Origin: BAIKAL-G1 sp943369525
GTDB taxonomy: Bacteria; Cyanobacteriota; Cyanobacteriia; PCC-6307; Cyanobiaceae
Assembly (NCBI GenBank): GCA_943369525.1
Contig: CALRNL020000001.1
Span: 310,001-374,000 of the forward strand
Direction: 5' to 3'
Length of the DNA stretch: 64,000 bases
The notes under the pieces are model-generated. The model saw nothing but the letters and a program-made list of their open reading frames with translations. It made no database searches and had not been told where the DNA came from. Shown here piece by piece: positions 19,050 through 26,192 of the stretch. The first letter of the stretch is position 1. Every line of letters begins with the position of its first letter. The position numbers and the translations under genes are program-made.

Positions 19050-19736
19050 TCACCGGGCAAGCATCAACCGCCTGAGGACCAGCATGGACTGGCGCAAGTT
19101 GGCCTCATTGAGGTCGTCATAGGTCGGCCGCAAAAAGGCCGGCAGGTCGGGCTCTAGGGCGATCTGGTGTTGCACGAGCACGCCGCCCCGGAGCGGAGTC
19201 AAGGTCCATTGGCCTTGCAAGCTGAGGATGCGCTCGCCGCGGACCATGCGGTAGCGCATCGAGCGGGGCGGAGCTTCTTCAACCGCGAGCACGACCTTGA
19301 TCGGCAGGCCGAAGGTGGAGGCGGCCTGGTAGGTCTGGGCCAGCTCCACCTGGTTGCCATGGCGGCTCAGCACCTTGGCCTGCTTGATATCGGGCATGGG
19401 CCCCACCATCGCTTCGTAATTGGTCAGCACGGCCCAGGCCCGGGCCTGGTTCACGGGCACAAAGAACTTGGCGGTGTAATGGCCCTTGCTCCCAGTCACA
19501 ACCGGATCGGCCAGGGGGAGGGGAGCAGCCAGGTCCTTGCCGCTCTCCTTTGGCGGGGCCTGGGCAGGCCGACCTTCAGGGCCAGGCGGTTTGGCCGGGG
19601 CCCCATGCCCTGGGGGGCAGAAGCTGAGCCCTACGGCCACGCTTAAGATGGCCGCTTGCAAAAGCAACCTTTGGATGGCTCCTGCTGGCTGGCTGCTCGC
19701 CGTGGCCCCACCCATGTCCTTGCTTCTTCGGCCCAT
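19050..19736 (-). CDS. Exported SRPBCC (START/polyketide cyclase fold) protein
   Basis: 228 residues with an ATG start. A signal-peptide-like N-terminus (LLLQAAILSVAVGLSFC) is followed by a Pro/Lys-rich linker. From about residue 85 comes an SRPBCC domain: GHYTAKFFVPVNQARAWAVL, then LTNYEAM and DIKQAKVLSR, ending with the long helix NEANLRQSMLVLRRLM. Such domains bind hydrophobic ligands in a deep pocket. Many cyanobacterial members sit outside the cytosol with no known role. It lies inside the PKS locus but on the opposite strand, starting 13 bases from the divergent hydrolase start. It could bind the lipid product or be an unrelated resident. Confidence 0.78.
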   Translation of the reverse strand: MGRRSKDMGGATASSQPAGAIQRLLLQAAILSVAVGLSFCPPGHGAPAKPPGPEGRPAQAPPKESGKDLAAPLPLADPVVTGSKGHYTAKFFVPVNQARAWAVLTNYEAMVGPMPDIKQAKVLSRHGNQVELAQTYQAASTFGLPIKVVLAVEEAPPRSMRYRMVRGERILSLQGQWTLTPLRGGVLVQHQIALEPDLPAFLRPTYDDLNEANLRQSMLVLRRLMLAR

Positions 19737-19748
19737 CCGACCACTTTG

Positions 19749-21152
19749 ATGGATTGGGACGCTGGCCGAGATCTAAGGACCAAGGGCCCCATGGAACCCC
19801 ATGGGCAAGTCCCATCCCCAGGGGCTGATTCCAAAAACCATCCCTCCCCTAGCCAGCTTTCCCCGAAGGCTTTGGGTAGGCCTGGGGGATCCGCTGGAGA
19901 TCCGCCCCTTGGCCTCAAGCGAAGGCTCTATTTTTTTAGTGGTTTTGATCCCCGCGGCGCCAGTTTTTATTGGCGGTTGTTTGGCCAGGAAGTGGCACAG
20001 CGCAATACCAAGGACGCCAAGGGGGATCCCCGCGGGATCCAACTGGTTAGACGCCGACAGGAGCGCGATCACCTCCTCAGCCGTTGGCGGCTTCAGCCAG
20101 TCCAGGCCCCTAGCTCTAGCAGCTCGACCCGTGAACCCAGCCTCGCGGGCGACCCTTCGAGCCGGGGCCAGGGCCAGGGCCAGCCTAACGATGGCCATGC
20201 ACTGCCAGATCCGACCAGCCATGAAATCGTTTTTCTCCACTGGGACGACATCGCCCGCAGTCACTGGCCCAGACGCTCCTTCTCCATGTTTGGCGAGATC
20301 GCGGAGGTCTATCGCTGGTACCTGTTGCAAGGGGGCTTACTGCGGATTGTTCGCCTCTGCCCTGGGGTAGCCCTCTGCGGCGCCTATCCAGGCCTATTCA
20401 CAGCCCTGGCGCTGCTGATTGCCTTGCTCAGCGGCGCTGCCCTGGGGGGCTTGGCCTATGGGTTGATCCCATCGCCAAGCTTGGCCCTGGGGGCAGCGGT
20501 CCTGGTGGCCCTAGGCACGACCTGGCTGCTGCTATTAGCCGCCTGGGCCCTGGCCGATCGGCTCGGGGTGGTGTGGCTCTGGCGCTCGATCCGCTTCACC
20601 CACCGGCTTGGGCAAGCCCGCGATGGCGACCTGCGCGCCCGGGTGGGCGAGCTGGCCCGGCGGATCCTCGATCTAGAGACGCAAGCCCCCGCTGAAACGG
20701 TGCTGCTGGTGGGCCACAGCTCCGGCTCCTTTGTGATGGCGATGCTGGCGGCCGAGCTGCGCCGCCAGGACCCCGCCGCGACGCTCACGGGCCGGCTAAG
20801 CCTGCTCAGCCTGGGCCAAAACCTGGCCAACTTGGCCGTCTATCCCGGGGCCCAGGCGTTCCACGCGGATTTGCAAGAGTTGGCGCAAGAACCCCGCCTG
20901 CCCTGGCTGGATGTCACCAGCCACGATGACCTGCTCTGCTTTGCCGGGGTCGATCCCTACCGCAGCTGCGGCCTGCCGGCCCCAGGGGGAACGCCCTACC
21001 CAACCCTCAGGCTCATCAAACTGGCTGAACCAAGGGGTTGGCTTGAAAAGCTGGGACTGGCTTTTCAACAATTCGATCTCCACTTCCATTACCTCCGCCG
21101 GGGGCCAGGCAGCCACGGCTATGACCCCCTGAGCCAGCTGCTAGATCCATGA
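19749..21152 (+). CDS. Membrane protein with alpha/beta-hydrolase-like domain
   Basis: About 467 residues from ATG 19749; ATG 19791 is also possible, and the frame stays open upstream to 19656. After a low-complexity head comes RLYFFSGFDPRGASFYWRLF, then a variable Ser/Gln-rich loop and HEIVFLHWDDIARSHWP. Two membrane segments follow, around residues 205-265 (LFTALALLIALLSGAALGG and LALGAAVLVALGTTWLLLL). The C-terminal half has a nucleophile elbow GHSSGS after ETVLLV, and a possible acid/His pair in VTSHDD and FHYL. It is probably a membrane-tethered esterase, thioesterase or acyltransferase; the substrate is unknown. Its last four bases overlap the P450 start, so the two are coupled. It belongs with the PKS locus by position only. 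Confidence 0.7.
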   Translation: MDWDAGRDLRTKGPMEPHGQVPSPGADSKNHPSPSQLSPKALGRPGGSAGDPPLGLKRRLYFFSGFDPRGASFYWRLFGQEVAQRNTKDAKGDPRGIQLVRRRQERDHLLSRWRLQPVQAPSSSSSTREPSLAGDPSSRGQGQGQPNDGHALPDPTSHEIVFLHWDDIARSHWPRRSFSMFGEIAEVYRWYLLQGGLLRIVRLCPGVALCGAYPGLFTALALLIALLSGAALGGLAYGLIPSPSLALGAAVLVALGTTWLLLLAAWALADRLGVVWLWRSIRFTHRLGQARDGDLRARVGELARRILDLETQAPAETVLLVGHSSGSFVMAMLAAELRRQDPAATLTGRLSLLSLGQNLANLAVYPGAQAFHADLQELAQEPRLPWLDVTSHDDLLCFAGVDPYRSCGLPAPGGTPYPTLRLIKLAEPRGWLEKLGLAFQQFDLHFHYLRRGPGSHGYDPLSQLLDP

Positions 21153-22855
21153 CATCCCCCTTGCCATCGGACCAAACCCCAGCCCAGGACGGGACGGCAA
21201 CGTCGGCCAGCCCTGATTTACCCCCAGCGAAATCGGGGCTGGACGCCCGGGAGCCGGTCTGGCCCCAACCCCAACCCTTCACCGCCAACCTGCTCAAGCG
21301 GCTGGGACGGGGCCTGGGCTCCTGGTTTGGACTGCTCAGCGAATGGGATTTCCGCATCGGCATTGGCAGCACCCGTTGCCTCGGTCTGGAGATGGTCATG
21401 GTCAACCAGCCGGACTTGGTGCGTCAGGTGATGGTGGAGGACTCCGCTGCCTTCCCAAAACACCCTTACACGCAATGGATCCTGGAGCCCCTAATCGGCC
21501 AAGCCATCTTTGCGGTGAATGGAGCTGAATGGCAGCGCCAGCGACGGCTGGTCGACCAAGCCCTACAAACGGCCCAATTGCGACGGGTGTTCCCCCTAAT
21601 GCAAGACGCGGTGCAGGCCATGATTGAACGGATTGGGGCCCAAGAGACAGCCCAAAACCTTGGCCAGCACCAGGGGCAACTCCCCGTCCAGGGATCCTGC
21701 GCGATCAGCCAGGCCAACCGGGCTGAATTCAGCGTCGATGCCCAGGAAGCCATGACCCTGGTCACGGCTGATGTGATCGTTCGCACCATCCTCTCCAAGT
21801 CGCTCGACCCCAACGAGGCCAAGGAAATTTTTGCGGCCTTTGCCCGTTACCAACGCCGGGCCGGCCTGGCATTGGTGCTGCGCCTGTTGCGCCTGCCCAA
21901 GCCCTGGCTGCAACAGCTGCTAAAAGCCGATGCCAGCCCAATCCGGGGCTGGATCGCCGCTGCCATTGCCGAACGCCAACAGTCCAGAGCGACAACCGAG
22001 GACGGATCGGCAGCAGCGAAACGACACCAGGACTTGCTCGATGCCCTGGAGTGGGCCGAGGACAGGCCCCCTATCAACAGCAGGGGAACCCCTGATCAAA
22101 CGGGACCCATGGATCAAGCAGAGCAAGCATCCGCTGCCAATCCCACTGAACCAACGGGCCGCCCAGGCGATGGCTGCGACCCGGGCAGCCGCTTTAGCCA
22201 GGCTGAACTGCTCGACCAGATCTGCTTCCTGTTTCTGGCAGGCCATGAAACCTCGGCCAGCGCCCTAGCCATGGCCTGCTACCTGCTGGCCCGCTACCCC
22301 GAAGCCCAGGCCCACTTTGCAGCTGAGCTGCTGGAGTTGCGCAGTCAATCAAACGCTTCAAGCTCCGTTACCGCACCCAGCCGTCCGCTGGGATACGACG
22401 ACCTACGCCAGCTCCCCTACGGCACTGCGCTCATTCAGGAAACCCTGAGGCTTTACCCCCCCGTAAGTTTCTTCATCCGCGAGAGCCAGACTCCCCAAAA
22501 GCTCGGGGAAAGCCGGTGCCCCATGGGTGCCTTGCTGGCGATTTCTCCTTGGGTGATCCAGCGCCACGAGCAACATTGGAGCGACCCCAACTGCTTCCGG
22601 CCAGAACGGTTCCTGGCGAATCAGGCCAGCGATTCTGATAAACAATGGGCGCGGGATGCCTACCTGCCCTTTGGGCTCGGGCCGCGCAAGTGTCCCGGGG
22701 CCGCCTTTGCCCTGCAGGAAGCCCTGCTGGTGCTCGCGGAGCTGGTTAGCCGATATGAACTCCTGAGCGAACCCGGCCAAGAGCCCGACCTCGTTGGCAA
22801 CCTCACCCTGCGTTCACGCAATGGGGTGCGTTTACGCCTGCGCCGGAGGGCATAG
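21149..22855 (+). CDS. Cytochrome P450
   Basis: 568 residues. The ATG overlaps the previous stop by four bases. The heme-binding loop is FGLGPRKCPG with Cys515. The I-helix oxygen-activation motif is AGHETS at 364-369. The K-helix ExxR is Glu431 to Arg434, followed by LYPPVSFFIRES. The protein is longer than the usual 400-460 residues because of a Pro/Ser-rich head and a polar insertion at about 300-345 (around INSRGTPDQTG). It resembles CYP110/CYP120-type cyanobacterial P450s that oxidise alkanes, fatty acids or terpenoids, and it has no membrane anchor. A hydroxylase for the PKS chain is the natural guess. No dedicated ferredoxin or reductase gene lies beside it. Confidence 0.93.
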   Translation: MTSPLPSDQTPAQDGTATSASPDLPPAKSGLDAREPVWPQPQPFTANLLKRLGRGLGSWFGLLSEWDFRIGIGSTRCLGLEMVMVNQPDLVRQVMVEDSAAFPKHPYTQWILEPLIGQAIFAVNGAEWQRQRRLVDQALQTAQLRRVFPLMQDAVQAMIERIGAQETAQNLGQHQGQLPVQGSCAISQANRAEFSVDAQEAMTLVTADVIVRTILSKSLDPNEAKEIFAAFARYQRRAGLALVLRLLRLPKPWLQQLLKADASPIRGWIAAAIAERQQSRATTEDGSAAAKRHQDLLDALEWAEDRPPINSRGTPDQTGPMDQAEQASAANPTEPTGRPGDGCDPGSRFSQAELLDQICFLFLAGHETSASALAMACYLLARYPEAQAHFAAELLELRSQSNASSSVTAPSRPLGYDDLRQLPYGTALIQETLRLYPPVSFFIRESQTPQKLGESRCPMGALLAISPWVIQRHEQHWSDPNCFRPERFLANQASDSDKQWARDAYLPFGLGPRKCPGAAFALQEALLVLAELVSRYELLSEPGQEPDLVGNLTLRSRNGVRLRLRRRA

Positions 22856-23210
22856 GGCGAAGGAAGCCATTCAAACCGCCATAATCATTGAACATCAAGG
22901 CCGCAATAGGGTGCCATTTCAAGAGCAATCGGCTTAATCGGGTTATCCAGTTGCCTTCAACCCATAAATATGCCCTACCCACCCCCTCCATGGCCATTCC
23001 AAGCAGCCAAGTTCCGGCTTGGCATCGTCTAATCTAGAAGTCAAAATCTATTTTGCAACGGGCAACCACTTGCCAAAAGCAGCAAAGAGCTGATTCAATC
23101 CACTCCTTTTCCTCGTCGACAATCCACAGTTAGCGAAGAGAGAGTCAAACTAGATGCCTGTATACGGAAGCCCTAGTGCTATTATGAAATAGATTTGCCT
23201 GGCTCCACGA
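22856..23210. other. Intergenic region between the P450 and the export genes
   Basis: 355 bases, clearly more AT-rich than the PKS locus. The only short frame (22803-22997, minus) has no family features. I see no tRNA, no direct repeats and no T-run terminator. Near its right end is a good extended -10 promoter element (23180-23185) for the export genes. This gap probably separates two independently acquired gene groups. Confidence 0.6.
23177..23185 (+). promoter_or_regulatory. Extended -10 promoter candidate for the export operon
   Basis: TGC followed by TATTAT (23180-23185) is an extended -10 element (TGnTATAAT type). It lies about 25 bases before the GTG start of the Wza-like gene, in an AT-rich gap. 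No convincing -35 is visible, as expected for extended -10 promoters. Transcription would begin near 23192 and leave a very short leader. Confidence 0.4.
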
Positions 23211-24494
23211 GTGGCACCTCCACCCAAGACGCCCTCCCCATCGTCAAGGCCCCTGGCCGAGCATATTGGCTTCCGCTGGTTCACAGCAGCGATGCTGCTC
23301 CTTCCCCAGCTGACCCCGTTGCAGGTCCTTGGCTCAACCCCTGCCGCCGCTGCAAAACGCCAAGCCTTGGTGCCCCTACAACGGGCAAAGGTGACCTACG
23401 ACACCTACTTACTGGGCCCAGGGGACAGTTTGCAAATTGAGCTGGAAAACGTCCCGGAGTTGTCTGGAACATTTTCCATTGGGCCCGATGGAACCCTGTA
23501 TCTTCCCAGGCTCAGGGCATTGTTTGTTGAGGGGCTCAGTGTGGAGGAACTACGTATCTTCCTGACCCAGCAGTTTCGAGCTTTTGTGCGCCAACCCGAA
23601 ATCTACCTGCGACCTATAGGTTATCGGCCTGTGCGAATTTATGTCGGTGGCGAGGTGCGTCGCCCCGGCTATTACACCCTAAGTGGTAGCCAGCAATTGG
23701 GTGGGGTCTCCACGAGCGCTGATAATGCCATTCGCGATAGCGGCGGTGACCAGATGGATAGCCGTCCAGCCCTTGGTAGTGGCCAGCTAGGGCAATTTAC
23801 TGGTCGTACCAGCAGCAGTGGCCCTAGTGGCCCTGGCGGAAGCAACGGTGGATCCGGTGGGCTAACCACCTATGGAGCATTCTTTCCGACCGTTTTTGAT
23901 GCGATCAGAGCCGCCCAGGGAATTACTCCCTACTCCAACCTGACCTCTGTTCAGGTCACCCGGAGACAACCGCTCAGCAGCGGTGGGGGAAAGTTAAGGA
24001 CGTCGCTTGACTTTTTGTCCCTACTCACTGATGGGGACGAAAGCCAAAACATTCGCCTGTTTGATGGTGATGTTGTGAGTGTGGCAAAATCCCCAGTCGT
24101 CCTGCGGGAGCAGTTGCTCAAGGCCGGCCAAACCAACCTGAGTCCCCAATTTTTACAGGTCTTCGTCAGCGGCCGTGTCAAGACTCCTGGAGCGACAACC
24201 TTACCCCAGGGATCTAGCCTTAACCAGGCCCTAATCAGTGCCGGCGGCCTACAGCTTTTGCACGGAAAAATTGAATTCGTAAGATTTACCAGGGAGGGCG
24301 AACTCGATCGCCGGGTCTTCAGTTACAACCCCAATGCTGCCTCTGATACGACAGCGAATCCAATTTTGATCAGTGGCGACATCATTCGGGCACAAGAATC
24401 AGGCCTCTCTGCTGGCATTTCAGTTTTGAACGAACTTACGGGCCCGTTTGTGGGGGTCTATTCCGTTTACAGTCTCTTTGGAGGTGTTCGCTAA
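23211..24494 (+). CDS. Wza-like polysaccharide export outer-membrane protein
   Basis: 427 residues from the GTG at 23211. A hydrophobic segment at residues 22-41 ending in AAAAKR looks like a signal peptide without a lipobox. The Poly_export domain starts with YLLGPGDSLQIEL and continues through GPDGTLYLPRL and VEELRIFL. SLBB domains follow (VRIYVGGEVRRPGYYTL; then VFVSGRVKTPGATTL with QGSSLNQALISAGGLQL). Between them sits a Gly/Ser-rich loop (around GPSGPGGSNGGSGG). Such proteins form the outer-membrane or periplasmic channel for exopolysaccharide or capsule. The stop is immediately followed by the ATG of the chain-length regulator, so this is an operon. Confidence 0.9.
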   Translation: MAPPPKTPSPSSRPLAEHIGFRWFTAAMLLLPQLTPLQVLGSTPAAAAKRQALVPLQRAKVTYDTYLLGPGDSLQIELENVPELSGTFSIGPDGTLYLPRLRALFVEGLSVEELRIFLTQQFRAFVRQPEIYLRPIGYRPVRIYVGGEVRRPGYYTLSGSQQLGGVSTSADNAIRDSGGDQMDSRPALGSGQLGQFTGRTSSSGPSGPGGSNGGSGGLTTYGAFFPTVFDAIRAAQGITPYSNLTSVQVTRRQPLSSGGGKLRTSLDFLSLLTDGDESQNIRLFDGDVVSVAKSPVVLREQLLKAGQTNLSPQFLQVFVSGRVKTPGATTLPQGSSLNQALISAGGLQLLHGKIEFVRFTREGELDRRVFSYNPNAASDTTANPILISGDIIRAQESGLSAGISVLNELTGPFVGVYSVYSLFGGVR

Positions 24495-26192
24495 ATGACA
24501 AACCCATCCCTCCCTCCTCCCTACCAGCCCATGGCCGCTGATGACGAAATTGACCTGGGCCAATTAGCGGCAAGCTTGGGGCGGCGAAGAAGGCTAATCG
24601 CCGGTGTGGCTGGGGGAACGGTTCTTCTGACAGGAGTAGTGACTGTTCTCCAGAAACCCGTATGGGAAGGGGAATTCCAGATTGTGTTAGCCAGCAAGGA
24701 TTCGGGCCAGAGTTCTGGTGCCACCGCTCTCATCGCTCAGAATCCTGGCCTGGCAGGCCTTGCCGGCATCGCAGGAGCAGGCAAGGGCAATCAACTGGAA
24801 ACCGAGGTAAAGATCTTACAAAGCCCCTCGGTGCTTAAGCCGGTCTATGATTTTGTTCGCGCCCAAAAACGTTCAAATGGCATCGATATTGAAGGAATGC
24901 GTTATGACACATGGGTGAAAGCCAGCCTAGATATCAAGCTTGAAAAGGGCACATCCGTCTTAAATCTTGCCTATCGCGACACCAATAAGGAATTGGTTTT
25001 GCCCGTCATTGAGCGCATTTCCCGCGAATATCAATCCTATTCCGGTAGGGATCGGGAACGGGGACTTGCCAATGGCGTAGCCTATTTGAATCAACAAATT
25101 AGCTATTATCGTGTTCGCAGCCTTGTGTCGCTTCGAACTGCCCAACAATACGCAATTGAGCAGGACTTGACCGCCCTCAAGGGTGACGATGAAACCAAAA
25201 ATGCTTTCAACCTAGAAGCGGTAAGAGTGCAAGCTGCCAATGAAATTCGCAATTACGACGAGCAATTGATTCAACTGAGGAAGCTCAGCAACGACCCAGA
25301 AGCCATTCAGTTTCGAGGCTTGATGATCCCTGAGCTTGCTAGCAAGGGGGTGCCCCAACAGATCGAGGCCATCAACCTGCAACTTGCATCACTGAGACAA
25401 ACCTATACCGACCGGGAATTGCTCATCAAGAATCTAACCAAAAAACGTCAATTCCTGATCGAGTTATTTAAGTCTAATACCATCAATTACGTTCTTGCTA
25501 AGCGCGCCGATGCCCAGGCGCGGCTTGCAGCCGCGCAGCGTCCCAAAGGTGTGCTACTGAAATACAGGGAATTACTCAGGGTTGCAAATCGAGACGAGGC
25601 AACCCTTAATAAATTAGAAGATGAGCGGCGAATGCTGGCCCTTGAGCAAGCCCGCAAGGCCGATCCCTGGGAGTTGATTTCAACTCCCACCCTGCTGGAT
25701 CGCCCAGTCGCGCCCAAGAAAGGTCGCAACCTGGCCCTGGGCCTGTTAGCCGGTTTGGTCCTCGGAAGTGGGGCAGCCCTGGTGGCCGAACGACGCACCG
25801 GTCGGATCTATGGCTCCGATGAGCTGGCGTCCCTTGTGCCCGGTCCCCTGCTGGCCGTGCTGGAGGCCGGCGAACCAGACAGTTGGCGCCAACCGTTGCA
25901 ACTACTCAGCAGTGGCCCCTTAGCCGCAGCCCCCAACCTTGCCCTGGTGCCGATCGGACTGGCCGCGGAAGCGGCCGATCCCGTCGCCCGGGCCCTGGAG
26001 GTGGCTTCGGGTCGACCCGTGCTCTGCAGCAGTGATCTGGTCGCTACCCGCCAATGCGATGCCCAGGTGCTGCTGGCCAGTCCCGGAGCTGCCGAACGGG
26101 ATCAGTTGCAACGGCTGCGACGGGATTTAGAGCTGCAGGGCACCCCTGTGGTCGGCTGGCTACTGCTGACAGCCCCCCGGGACCATGGCTAA
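24495..26192 (+). CDS. Wzz/Wzc-like polysaccharide co-polymerase without a kinase active site
   Basis: 565 residues, ATG directly after the previous stop. Membrane segment 1 is around 36-54, and a Wzz domain with long coiled-coil stretches spans about 60-400. The second membrane segment (about 411-431) is introduced by the Pro-rich VAPKKGRN motif. After it come about 130 residues with a Rossmann-like order of short strands (LALVPIGL, RPVLCSSDLV, AQVLLASPG, PVVGWLLLT). They resemble a BY-kinase domain but lack a Walker A P-loop and a Tyr-rich tail, so kinase activity is unlikely. The codon use is more AT-rich than in core genes: 25 of 60 bases are G+C in 25081-25140. It controls chain length or links inner and outer membrane in export. 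Confidence 0.85.
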   Translation: MTNPSLPPPYQPMAADDEIDLGQLAASLGRRRRLIAGVAGGTVLLTGVVTVLQKPVWEGEFQIVLASKDSGQSSGATALIAQNPGLAGLAGIAGAGKGNQLETEVKILQSPSVLKPVYDFVRAQKRSNGIDIEGMRYDTWVKASLDIKLEKGTSVLNLAYRDTNKELVLPVIERISREYQSYSGRDRERGLANGVAYLNQQISYYRVRSLVSLRTAQQYAIEQDLTALKGDDETKNAFNLEAVRVQAANEIRNYDEQLIQLRKLSNDPEAIQFRGLMIPELASKGVPQQIEAINLQLASLRQTYTDRELLIKNLTKKRQFLIELFKSNTINYVLAKRADAQARLAAAQRPKGVLLKYRELLRVANRDEATLNKLEDERRMLALEQARKADPWELISTPTLLDRPVAPKKGRNLALGLLAGLVLGSGAALVAERRTGRIYGSDELASLVPGPLLAVLEAGEPDSWRQPLQLLSSGPLAAAPNLALVPIGLAAEAADPVARALEVASGRPVLCSSDLVATRQCDAQVLLASPGAAERDQLQRLRRDLELQGTPVVGWLLLTAPRDHG

